Origin: Larkinella soli
GTDB taxonomy: Bacteria; Bacteroidota; Bacteroidia; Cytophagales; Spirosomataceae
DNA: 64,000 bases
Reading direction: 5' to 3'
Assembly (NCBI RefSeq): GCF_003703975.1
Contig: NZ_QTJY01000014.1
Span: forward strand, 62,001 to 126,000
This document shows, piece by piece, positions 33,657 through 41,828 of the stretch (positions within the stretch are counted from its first letter, which is position 1; each line of letters starts with the position of its first letter). The notes under the pieces are model-generated. The model was not told where the DNA came from. It ran no database searches and saw only the letters and a program-made list of their open reading frames with translations. The translations under genes were made by a program, and so were the position numbers.

Positions 33657-33673
33657 CCGGGGCAAAGCCCCGG
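33657..33673 (-). terminator. Intrinsic terminator of the TonB-receptor operon
   Basis: Stem CCGGGGC/GCCCCGG with an AAA loop. On the minus strand it is followed by TTTTTTCTTTTT. It lies 38 bases beyond the stop of the lipoprotein gene. Confidence 0.88.
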
Positions 33674-33710
33674 CCATTTCGTGCGACACCAATATGAAAA
33701 TTAAACTTGA

Positions 33711-35387
33711 TTACTTATCGTAGTCGGTATTCTGCGGATCGAAGTTCGTCCAGCCCTGCAGCCAGTTGGTCGTTCCGAAGGCTCCTTTGTAGTCGACCTT
33801 CTCGAAGAAGGCATCGGCCACTTTGCCGTCCTTGACGGCTCCGGTCAGCAGCGGAGATGTTCCCTGGGGCAGGAAGTTCGGCGCCGTCAGGTTGAACGTA
33901 GCAGCATTGAGCAGTTGAGTGGCCAGATCGGCGGCAGCCACCGTCTGGTTCTTGCGGGCTGCGTCGTTGAAGTAAGTCTGAGCCAGGGCATCGGTAACGG
34001 CGCCCGCCCCCGCAACGGGCTTCAGCATATTGGCCAGGACGTTGCCGCGCAGGTCCAGTTTATCGCCCGTGGCGTTGGCCAGCGTACCGGTGGCCGTACC
34101 GTCCAGGCGCAGCCCTTCCGGATAACCGACGAACACCGAGTTGTAGATGCTGATGGCCGTATTCCGGCGCAGGTGCATGGCCCGGCCGTACGGACCGCTG
34201 CCTTTCGGCGACGGGTTGCCGTTCGGGGCCGCGCTGAAGTTAAAGATGCTGACGTTCGAGAAAACCGGGGCGGTCAGCGGCAGACCCACGTTCGCGCCGG
34301 TAGCCGGCTCACCCGGATCGAAGTTGTCCGATTCAAACCCGTTGGAAGTCGACTGGTCGGCTACTTCGGGGTCGCGCAGGGAAACCGCGAACTGGATTTT
34401 TCCGGTGAACCCGTGGTCGGTATCGAAATCGTCGTCGAAGCCCCGGTGAGCCACCAGATATTTGGCGTTGACCGTACCGCCGAACCACTCGTAAGAGTCG
34501 TCACCGCTGTAGGAGACCTGCACATGGTCGATGGTCGTGCCGGAACCGACGCCGTAGAGCGTCAGACCGTTGATTTCGCTGTTGGATGCGTTCGAGAGCG
34601 CAATCCCGCCGAACTCGATCCGAACGTACTGGAGCGTTCCGGAATTGTCGGCCGGTTCGTTGGACGTTCCGTAGGTTCCCTCGATACCGCCTTCGAACGA
34701 GCGGGTTCCGGCCTGGTTGTGCGGAGCTTTCCCGATCAGGACGATCCCGCCCCAGTCACCGTAACCACGCTGGCCCGGCGCCTTGCCCGACGTAAAAATG
34801 ATCGGCTGCTGGGCCGTACCCTTCGCTTCGATTTTACCGCCGGGCTGTACGATCAGCGTACCGCCTTTCTGCTGGCCGGAGGGGTCCTGCGCCGGCGTTC
34901 CCCCCTTGATGATGGTACCGGGCTGAATGGTCAGCGTAGCCCCGCTGCGTACATAAACAAACCCTTTGATAAGGTAGACTTTCGAGCTGGACCAGGTGGC
35001 ATTCGCGGTAATCTGACCCGAAACTTCTTCGACCGGTTTATTACCCAGTGTAAATGACTGCGTACTCGTTGCCGTTTGCGTACCGGTTTTTACGGTAATC
35101 GGGCCGTTCTGCGCCCCGGCCGGAACCGTCACCACCAGCTGGGTTTCCGTAGCTGAAGTAACCGTCGCCTGAACATTTCCCCCGAACGTGACGGTATTGC
35201 TGGCAGGCGTGGCGCTGAACTGCGTTCCCGCGATGGTCACCGTCCCTCCTACCGGAGCAGTCAGAGGCTCGATGGCCGTAATGCTGAGCACCGGATCCGG
35301 TTCATCATCGTTCTTACACGCCGTCACGGCCACAAACACGCCCAGAATCAGTAACAGAGAGTAAGGCCAGCTTTTGAAAAAATTCAT
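33711..35387 (-). CDS. Surface lipoprotein with IPT/TIG domain and parallel beta-helix
   Basis: A 558-residue lipoprotein with lipobox VTAC (C24). The acidic CKNDDEPD after the Cys resembles the Bacteroidota lipoprotein export signal, so it is probably surface-exposed. An IPT/TIG domain follows (about 35-110; ITAIEPLTAPVGGTVTIAGTQFS). A long right-handed beta-helix-like region (about 125-480) has repeats such as GATLTIQPGTIIKGG, GGTLIVQPGGKIEAKG and NSEINGLTLYGVGSGTTIDHVQVSYSGDDSYEWFGG. It follows the TonB-dependent receptor by 39 bases and is the last gene before the terminator. It probably captures the ligand for the receptor. No catalytic residues identified. Confidence 0.82.
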   Translation of the reverse strand: MNFFKSWPYSLLLILGVFVAVTACKNDDEPDPVLSITAIEPLTAPVGGTVTIAGTQFSATPASNTVTFGGNVQATVTSATETQLVVTVPAGAQNGPITVKTGTQTATSTQSFTLGNKPVEEVSGQITANATWSSSKVYLIKGFVYVRSGATLTIQPGTIIKGGTPAQDPSGQQKGGTLIVQPGGKIEAKGTAQQPIIFTSGKAPGQRGYGDWGGIVLIGKAPHNQAGTRSFEGGIEGTYGTSNEPADNSGTLQYVRIEFGGIALSNASNSEINGLTLYGVGSGTTIDHVQVSYSGDDSYEWFGGTVNAKYLVAHRGFDDDFDTDHGFTGKIQFAVSLRDPEVADQSTSNGFESDNFDPGEPATGANVGLPLTAPVFSNVSIFNFSAAPNGNPSPKGSGPYGRAMHLRRNTAISIYNSVFVGYPEGLRLDGTATGTLANATGDKLDLRGNVLANMLKPVAGAGAVTDALAQTYFNDAARKNQTVAAADLATQLLNAATFNLTAPNFLPQGTSPLLTGAVKDGKVADAFFEKVDYKGAFGTTNWLQGWTNFDPQNTDYDK

Positions 35388-35426
35388 AAAAATTCAGATT
35401 TGGTTTAACAGATGATTAGGTAGTTA

Positions 35427-38315
35427 TTAAGGGATGATGATTCGGCGACCAAAAGTGTAAATGGCGGTTAACGTGAAATACTGACCCCGGCGGAACTTGC
35501 GCACATCCTGATCGGCGGTGGCCGACTGAGACGTCACGTCGCTGCCGATTTTCGCATCCCGGTTGAAATCCTGGGAAAACCGAACCGGGTTGTTCAGAAT
35601 ATCCTGGATACCCAGCCGGACTTCGAACTGCTTATTGAACGTCTTGCTGATGTTCAGGTCGACGACGTTGCGGGGCATTTCGTAGACGGTGGGGTTGTCG
35701 AGGTTCCCGACGGCGAAAATCCGCTGCCCGGCCACGTTGTACAGGATGTTGGCCTCCCAGGTGGTTTTCGGATCGGCATAGTACAGACCGGCGTTCACGA
35801 GATACGGCGACTGGTTGGCCAGCGGACGCTTGATGTCGGTCGTTCCGGCCAAAGGATAGTTCTGGATGGCTCCGCTGAGGTCCGGTGCCTGAATCACATC
35901 GCCGAGGTCGATCCGGCTGTTGATTAGGGACGCGTTCCCGACCACCTGCAGGTTTTGCAGGAACGTGCCGGCCGCATTCGGGAAACCCTTCCGGAATTCG
36001 ACCTCAACCCCATAGTTGCGGGCCGATTTGGCGTTGGTGAACGTATAGGCCAGCCCGTTGGCAGAAGGCAGCAGGAAGGTTTCGATCGGGTTGACGAACG
36101 ACTTGTAAAAGGCCGTCACCGAGATCAGTTCGTTCGGCGTCGGGTACAGTTCCCATTTGGCGTCGAAGTTCTGGATCGTGGCGGTTTTCAGAGCGGTATT
36201 TCCGCGCACGTCGGCCAGCAGGTTGAAGTCGAAGTAGTTGAACGGGGCCAGCTCGCGGAGTTCCGGACGGTTGAGGGTGGCACTGTAGGCCAGACGCACG
36301 TTCTGTTTGTCGTTCAGCTTGTAGGTAAAGTTCAGCGACGGCAGCGGGCTGAATACGCTCCGGTCGACAAGCGTCTTCTTCTGGTTGACCACGACCGACT
36401 CCAGCGTCTGGTTGTTGAATTCGCCCCGGAAACCGGCCGTCAGGCTGACGCGCGTTCCCAGGCTCAGGTCACCGCTCACGTAAGCCGCTCCATAGGTATT
36501 GAATCCTTCATACGAGTCGAGGTCACGCGTACCGTCGAGCAGCGAAAGACCGCCCGGCTGGCCGGTGACGTTCTGCGGGGAGAACAGCGAGCCGATGTCC
36601 TGACGCAGGATGGCGGAGGCATTCCCGAGCGACTGATAGCCGTAGAACCGTGCGGAATAATCCCGGGCCCGGCGTTCCGCGTAGATACCGGCCTTGATAC
36701 GGCTCGGTTCACGGTCGGTCGGGTTGCCGAAGGTATGCTCGTAGTTGCTTACCAGCGAGAAGACGTTCTCGTTCAGTTTCGAGTAGAAACGACCGACGTC
36801 GACGGGGTTCGGCTGGGTCGGCACGGAAAGCTGATAGGGCTGCGGCTGACCGTCGGGACCGGTGGCACCGGTAATGCGAAGGAAACGGGCCCGCTTCCAG
36901 TCCGGCTCCCAGCGCCCGGAGTAACCGTAGCTGGCGATCCAGTTTACTTTGGTGAGTTCGCTGAGCGTATGTTCACCCGAGACCTGCGTATTGGCGATGG
37001 TCCGGTTTTCGAAGCGCTCGGAGTAGCTGCGCACGTCTACGCCGTCGATGACCAGCTGGCCCTGGCGATCCACGGTTTCGGTGGTACTCAGTTGGTTGAA
37101 CATCGTTTTCCACTCCAGGATGAAATTCGGAGAGAACCGCAGCGTCCAGTTGTGCAGAACGCCCAGCCGGCTGCTGCGCTGGTAGTTGGCGTCGTTGTAA
37201 CGCTCGAACAGGTCGTTGGCGGTCAGACCGTTCTCGTAGATATTCAGGCCGACGTCGGCAACCTGGTTGGTTTGCGAGTAGTTGATGCTGGTGATGTTAC
37301 TGGCGGCAATCCCGCCGATGTCGAGCCGGCGGCCGAGGTTGATGGCCACCCGCACGTCCGGTGATAACGAGACGTTCTTTAGCCCCCAGGTATTGGGCAG
37401 CAGCCGGGCGTAGGCGGCCCGCTGAGCCGCGTTCAAGTTGTTGAAATCGCTCGAACGGGACGGGAAGCTGGACGGAATCTGCTGGTCGGCACCCCAGAGA
37501 CCCAGAAAGTTAAGGCCGCTGCGGGAGTGCGTCTGCACGTTCCGGAAGGTGGTGTTCGGACGATAACCGACCGTCACCCCGACGTCCGTAAAATTCTGAT
37601 CGGGCCGGCGTTTCGTGTAGATTTTGATAACCCCGCCCGCAAAATCGCCGGGAAGGTCGGCCGAGCCGGATTTGTAGACGATCATCCGGTCGAGGATGTT
37701 GCTCGGCACGATGTCGAAGGAGAAGGAGCGTGATTCGACTTCCGTGGAAGGCGTAATGACGTCGTTGATCAGGACCGAGTTGTAGCGGGAACCCAGCCCG
37801 CGGATCAGCACGAAGCGGTTGTCGACGATGCTGACGCCCGGAACCCGGCGGATGGCCGCAGCGGCATCGCGGTCCTGCGAGCGCTGAATCTGCTGCGCCG
37901 AAATCCCGACGGCGATCGGCTTGAGCTGTTTGATCTCGGTGATGACGGCCACCTCGGTGTTGGTGGCGCGGCTGGCCCGGACCACCACCTCCTGCAGGGA
38001 GGTACCTTCCTCGTCGAGTTCGGTGTCGATTACGGTAGAATTTCCGGATTCCACCCGGACCCCGGGAATTTCTTTGGCTTTGTAGGAAACGTAGGTGACC
38101 ACCACCTTATGGTTACCTACCGGAACGTTGGAGAGAGAGAAAGCGCCTTCAACATCCGTAGTGGTTCCGAGTTGGGTTCCGTCGATCCGGACCGTAGCGC
38201 CGATGAGTACTTCTTTGGTTTTCGCGTCCTTGACGCTTCCCCGGAGGGTGCCCGTCTGGGCAAGAGCGGTTAAACTGGTAAATAAAAAAGTGATAAACGT
38301 TAACGTGGTCTTCAT
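35427..38315 (-). CDS. TonB-dependent outer-membrane receptor
   Basis: A 962-residue receptor from ATG 38315 (MKTTLTFITFLFTSLTALAQ), which gives a proper signal peptide; the frame is open 14 codons further upstream. A carboxypeptidase-regulatory-like domain (about 22-105; LRGSVKDAKTKEVLIGATVRIDG) precedes the plug (about 115-235; DAAAAIRRVPGVSIVDNRFVLIRGLGSRYNSVLINDV) and a 22-strand-type barrel ending in QYFTLTAIYTFGRRIIIP. It is cotranscribed with the surface lipoprotein. The substrate is unknown. The promoter carries 11-bp direct repeats that look like a PHO box, which would make it a phosphorus-compound transporter. Confidence 0.93.
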   Translation of the reverse strand: MKTTLTFITFLFTSLTALAQTGTLRGSVKDAKTKEVLIGATVRIDGTQLGTTTDVEGAFSLSNVPVGNHKVVVTYVSYKAKEIPGVRVESGNSTVIDTELDEEGTSLQEVVVRASRATNTEVAVITEIKQLKPIAVGISAQQIQRSQDRDAAAAIRRVPGVSIVDNRFVLIRGLGSRYNSVLINDVITPSTEVESRSFSFDIVPSNILDRMIVYKSGSADLPGDFAGGVIKIYTKRRPDQNFTDVGVTVGYRPNTTFRNVQTHSRSGLNFLGLWGADQQIPSSFPSRSSDFNNLNAAQRAAYARLLPNTWGLKNVSLSPDVRVAINLGRRLDIGGIAASNITSINYSQTNQVADVGLNIYENGLTANDLFERYNDANYQRSSRLGVLHNWTLRFSPNFILEWKTMFNQLSTTETVDRQGQLVIDGVDVRSYSERFENRTIANTQVSGEHTLSELTKVNWIASYGYSGRWEPDWKRARFLRITGATGPDGQPQPYQLSVPTQPNPVDVGRFYSKLNENVFSLVSNYEHTFGNPTDREPSRIKAGIYAERRARDYSARFYGYQSLGNASAILRQDIGSLFSPQNVTGQPGGLSLLDGTRDLDSYEGFNTYGAAYVSGDLSLGTRVSLTAGFRGEFNNQTLESVVVNQKKTLVDRSVFSPLPSLNFTYKLNDKQNVRLAYSATLNRPELRELAPFNYFDFNLLADVRGNTALKTATIQNFDAKWELYPTPNELISVTAFYKSFVNPIETFLLPSANGLAYTFTNAKSARNYGVEVEFRKGFPNAAGTFLQNLQVVGNASLINSRIDLGDVIQAPDLSGAIQNYPLAGTTDIKRPLANQSPYLVNAGLYYADPKTTWEANILYNVAGQRIFAVGNLDNPTVYEMPRNVVDLNISKTFNKQFEVRLGIQDILNNPVRFSQDFNRDAKIGSDVTSQSATADQDVRKFRRGQYFTLTAIYTFGRRIIIP

Positions 38316-38340
38316 ACATTGGTGTCGTTTCAAAACAACA

Positions 38341-38348
38341 CAAAAGTA
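38341..38348 (-). promoter_or_regulatory. -7 promoter element of the TonB-receptor operon
   Basis: TACTTTTG on the minus strand is an exact TAnnTTTG match, 25 bases before the ATG at 38315. There is no good -33 TTTG at normal spacing; the repeats at 38352-38395 occupy that place. Confidence 0.6.
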
Positions 38349-38351
38349 GCG

Positions 38352-38395
38352 GACCAATATTACCGCAATGTTAACCCAATGTTACGACTCAGTTA
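38352..38395 (-). promoter_or_regulatory. Four 11-bp direct repeats, PHO-box-like operator
   Basis: On the minus strand the units are TAACTGAGTCG, TAACATTGGGT, TAACATTGCGG and TAATATTGGTC, each 11 bp and contiguous. The array ends 3 bases before the -7 box and replaces the -33 element, the geometry of PhoB/PhoP-activated promoters. The TTAACA-like core with 5-base spacers matches the Bacillus PhoP box type. Assignment to PhoB is inference. Confidence 0.5.
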
Positions 38396-38528
38396 TATTT
38401 GATAAGATGAAAATACCTGAAAATGAGCGTGTTGCGCAAAAAGATTAAATCACAGAACGTATACACGCTATTTGGCGATTAACACGAACTATTATTTGGT
38501 TACCCTACCGCTTACACACCAGAAACGT

Positions 38529-40013
38529 CTACTCGATCACTCCGTTGGATAAATTCCCCCTCCCGGTTTCGGCTTCGTACCAGAACCCGTTGACGAAGAC
38601 ATACCGGAGTTGATTCCCGCGTCGGAGCAGGAAGGTCGGAATCCGTCCGGTCTGGATGGAACGGGCCGCCGGGGTGCCGGGCTGGAGCAGGTGAACTGGG
38701 GAAACGTGAGTCGTGGCCCGGCTCGCAGCCGCCAGCCGGAACGTGGTCACGCCCTGCCTGACCAACGAGTCCGGATTGTACTTTTTCAAGTCAGCCACTG
38801 ATTGAAGCGTATCCGGATGCACCAGCCCGGGCGAGAGCGTCAGGCCGGTCGCGTCGATCTCCTCGATGCCGAAAAAGGTCGACAGATCGCCGAAATCGTC
38901 GATGGAACTCCGGTAGGCAAAGGTCGTGGCATTGCCCAGATTGATCTCGTTGCGGTTGATGCCGACATCCACTGTCACCGGCTTTCCGTTTCGGATGATC
39001 TGCGCATTCCGAACCAGCACGTCGAACAGATAGCGGTCGTTTTCGGGGATGGTATTGTATTCCGAGCGCGACTCGTTCCGGTAGGCGTCCGTTGCGATGG
39101 TTTGCAGGGCCGTCAGGATGGCGACGTAGTTCAGTTTGCGGATAAACTGCTTCTCCGGGTCGTTGGGATAACCGCCGGATTCGATCAGGATCAGGGTGGT
39201 TCCCCACTTCTGGATGTTGTCGCCGAACGCCCGCGGCTCGAATTCGTCGGAATACCGCCCGACTCCGTCCGGGATGAACTGCTGCAGTACCCGGTTCATG
39301 CCCACGATGAGCTGCATCGACCGCTCGCGCACCGGGTTGATGTTGCGGGCGGGGTCGTAGGCCGTCGCCAGAAACGAAATCGTGGCCTGTTTGGCCGTCT
39401 GCCCCACGCTGTACCGGGTGTTCTGATCATGCAGGTTAAACCCGAAATCCGGCTTCAGGGTCTGCTGAAGGTTTTTCAGAATCCGCGATTCGGGCGACTG
39501 AAGCCGAAGGGCATCCCGGTTCATGTCGATGTCGAGGGCGTTCCGGCGCTGGTAGCGTTCGGCTCCATCGGGATTGAGCATCGGTACGAAATACAGTGTC
39601 GTTTCGGTCAGAAGCTGTTTTTTGAGGTCACCGAAGGCGTCGTCCGCACGCATGAAATTGAACAGGTCGAACAGCGCCATCGTAGCTGAAGGCTCGTCGC
39701 CGTGCATCTGTGACCACAGCAGCACCTTGCGGGGGCCGTTTCCCAGCTTAATGAGCTGAATCGGCCGTTTCTCCACCGATTCGCCCACCTGCCTGACTTC
39801 AAACCGGGCGTCGGTCTTCAGGCGGTCGATGAGGGGCAGAATGTCGGTCTGTTTGAACCGGCGGTGGGTCAGGGCGGGTTCGCGATAGGTGTCGTAGGTA
39901 TCGAAAAGCTGCCGGGAAAGCGACAAATCCTGGCTGTAGGCGGTAGTCATCAGAAGAAAATTAAGCAAAACGACGGCAAAGCGACCGGCAATAACGACAT
40001 TGGAGCGTGACAT
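38529..40013 (-). CDS. Secreted M14-family zinc carboxypeptidase
   Basis: A 494-residue exported peptidase from ATG 40013, 37 bases after crcB; a longer frame to 40079 would overlap crcB. The signal peptide ends near TAYSQ. The metallopeptidase domain (about 40-310) has the zinc motif in WSQMHGDEPSATMALFDL (HxxE), the third ligand in FNLHDQNTRYS, Arg-containing NPDGAERYQRRNALDIDMNRDA, and the catalytic Glu in LILIESGGYPND. It removes C-terminal residues from peptides or muropeptides. The C-terminal part (about 330-494) is a divergent beta-rich region. Confidence 0.9.
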   Translation of the reverse strand: MSRSNVVIAGRFAVVLLNFLLMTTAYSQDLSLSRQLFDTYDTYREPALTHRRFKQTDILPLIDRLKTDARFEVRQVGESVEKRPIQLIKLGNGPRKVLLWSQMHGDEPSATMALFDLFNFMRADDAFGDLKKQLLTETTLYFVPMLNPDGAERYQRRNALDIDMNRDALRLQSPESRILKNLQQTLKPDFGFNLHDQNTRYSVGQTAKQATISFLATAYDPARNINPVRERSMQLIVGMNRVLQQFIPDGVGRYSDEFEPRAFGDNIQKWGTTLILIESGGYPNDPEKQFIRKLNYVAILTALQTIATDAYRNESRSEYNTIPENDRYLFDVLVRNAQIIRNGKPVTVDVGINRNEINLGNATTFAYRSSIDDFGDLSTFFGIEEIDATGLTLSPGLVHPDTLQSVADLKKYNPDSLVRQGVTTFRLAAASRATTHVSPVHLLQPGTPAARSIQTGRIPTFLLRRGNQLRYVFVNGFWYEAETGRGNLSNGVIE

Positions 40014-40050
40014 GAGTTTTATCCGTTTTTCCGGTAAATCCTGCAGAAAA

Positions 40051-40428
40051 CTACGGCCGGCCCAGCCATAGGCCGGCAAACGACGCCAGCAGACACAGAC
40101 ACATATTCAACATCACATTCAGACCGGCGGTCCACCAGCGTCCTGTCTGGAGCAGGAGAAGCGTCTCGCTGCTGAAGGTGGAAAACGTACTGAACCCTCC
40201 GCAGAAGCCGACCCCGATCAGAAGCCGGATCGTTTCCCGGCCGCTCGCCCGGGCGGTCATCCATCCGACCAGAAAGCCCAGAATCAGACTGGCCAGGACG
40301 TTCGCGATCAGCGTAGCCGCCGGAAAAGTGGTTCGAAGCAGCGGCTGCACGTATCGGCTGAGGCTGTAGCGGGTGATGCTGCCCAGCCCTCCTCCCAGAA
40401 AAACCAGCCAGAACGGATTGGTCATCAT
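40051..40428 (-). CDS. crcB: Fluoride channel CrcB/Fluc
   Basis: A 125-residue inner-membrane protein with four hydrophobic helices. Family motifs are GGGLGSITRYSLSRY near the N-terminus, NVLASLILGFLVG in helix 2 and GFCGGFSTFSTFSSETLLL in helix 3, with the Phe residues that line the fluoride path. CrcB dimers export fluoride and protect against its toxicity. I looked for a crcB-motif fluoride riboswitch in the 60-base gap upstream and did not find one. It is followed by the M14 carboxypeptidase on the same strand. Confidence 0.94.
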   Translation of the reverse strand: MMTNPFWLVFLGGGLGSITRYSLSRYVQPLLRTTFPAATLIANVLASLILGFLVGWMTARASGRETIRLLIGVGFCGGFSTFSTFSSETLLLLQTGRWWTAGLNVMLNMCLCLLASFAGLWLGRP

Positions 40429-40488
40429 TTATGCGGATTGAGTCGGTAAATTTAGCCTGTTTTTGGTGAAAAAGCCTATTATTGTGCA

Positions 40489-41817
40489 ATGACGCCCCCT
40501 GAAACGAACCGTTCTTCGCAACTCCTGCGCCTTTTGGGCGTGGGCTTCGGCATTGCCGTGACCATCGGCGGCACCATCGGCACCGGCATCCTCCGCCGGC
40601 CCGGTACCATCGCGCAGGAACTGGGGCAACCCTCGCTGGCGCTGCTGATCTGGACCCTGGTCGGTATCTACGCCCTGGTCGGTTCGCTTCAGGTGATCGA
40701 ACTGGGCACGATGCTGCCGAAGGCCGGCGCCTGGTATGTGTTCGCCCGGCGGGCGTTCGGGGATTACGCCGGATTTCTGATCGGGATCGGAAGCTGGCTC
40801 GGAAGTATTTCGGCAATGGCTTTCGGGGCGGCCGTCATGGGGGAGTATATCGCGCTGCTGGTCCCGGCTTCGTCGGGTTATATCAAACCGATGGCGATCG
40901 GGATTCTGGTCCTTTTCGTGGCTTTCCACTGGGTAGGTGTTCGGCTTGCCAGCCAGGCGCAGGAGGTCATGAGCTTTCTGAAAGCCGTCGGCCTGCTGGC
41001 GTTCGTCTTCGTCTGCTTCGCCTACACCCCCGACGAACCGATTCAGTTTTCCGGCGACAATACCCTTCCCATTCAGGGATCGCTGACGGTGGCGGTGCTG
41101 GCCGCGCTGCAATCGGTGTTCTATACCTACGACGGCTGGCATACGGCGGCCTATTTTACGGAAGAAGACGTCGATCCGAGTAAAAACCTGCCCCGCTCCA
41201 TGCTGGCAGGCGTTCTGCTGATCATCGGCATTTACCTGCTGGTCAATCTGGCGCTGTTTCACGTGCTGCCGATCGAGCGGCTGGCGCAGTCCAAACTCCC
41301 GGCGGCCGACGCTATTCAAACGCTCTACGGGCCGGCCAGCGCCCGGGTCGTTACGGGCCTGCTGCTGATCTCGATCATGGGCATCATCAACGCCCAGATC
41401 ATGTTCAACCCGCGGGTGCTGTTCGCCATCAGCCGCGACGGCCTGTTCTCAAGGTTCTTTGCCCGGGTCAACGCCGGCGGCACGCCCGGCCGGGCCATGA
41501 TTCTGACGGCCGGGATGTCCATTCTCATGATCATCACCGGCACCTACGGCAAGCTCTCCGACATTGCCTCCTTCTTCTTCGTGCTGTGCTATGCGGCCGG
41601 TTTTGCGTCCCTGATCCGGCTTCGGCAGACCGCCCCGGAACTGCCCCGCCCCTTCCGGGCCTGGGGCTATCCCGTCTCGACCTGGGTGATGCTGGCGGCC
41701 TCGCTGGCCTTTCTGGTCGGCGTCATCGTCAGCGACCCCTACAGCAGCGCCTACGCCGTCGGGTTCATCATCATCAGTTACCCGGCCTACCGGCTGGTGA
41801 AGCAACTGAATCGGTAA
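40489..41817 (+). CDS. APC-family amino acid permease
   Basis: A 442-residue transporter with about 12 membrane segments. The first segment carries VTIGGTIGTGILRRPGTIAQ, the substrate-binding GTG motif of APC transporters, and QIMFNPRVLFAISRDGLF is the conserved late loop. LAALQSVFYTYDGWHTAAYFTEE matches the LAT/YkbA-like branch, commonly serine/threonine or neutral amino acid exchangers. Divergent from crcB with 60 bases between; otherwise isolated. Distinct from the permease at 9819. Confidence 0.88.
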   Translation: MTPPETNRSSQLLRLLGVGFGIAVTIGGTIGTGILRRPGTIAQELGQPSLALLIWTLVGIYALVGSLQVIELGTMLPKAGAWYVFARRAFGDYAGFLIGIGSWLGSISAMAFGAAVMGEYIALLVPASSGYIKPMAIGILVLFVAFHWVGVRLASQAQEVMSFLKAVGLLAFVFVCFAYTPDEPIQFSGDNTLPIQGSLTVAVLAALQSVFYTYDGWHTAAYFTEEDVDPSKNLPRSMLAGVLLIIGIYLLVNLALFHVLPIERLAQSKLPAADAIQTLYGPASARVVTGLLLISIMGIINAQIMFNPRVLFAISRDGLFSRFFARVNAGGTPGRAMILTAGMSILMIITGTYGKLSDIASFFFVLCYAAGFASLIRLRQTAPELPRPFRAWGYPVSTWVMLAASLAFLVGVIVSDPYSSAYAVGFIIISYPAYRLVKQLNR

Positions 41818-41828
41818 GTCCTCCCTGC

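Noticed and set aside
35955-37364. 469-codon open frame antisense to the TonB receptor
   Set aside because: Shadow frame; the receptor on the minus strand is intact and well supported.
40429-40488. Fluoride riboswitch before crcB
   Set aside because: The 60-base gap lacks the GGNGAUGG and CCUCC/GCUGAUGRC elements of the crcB motif.
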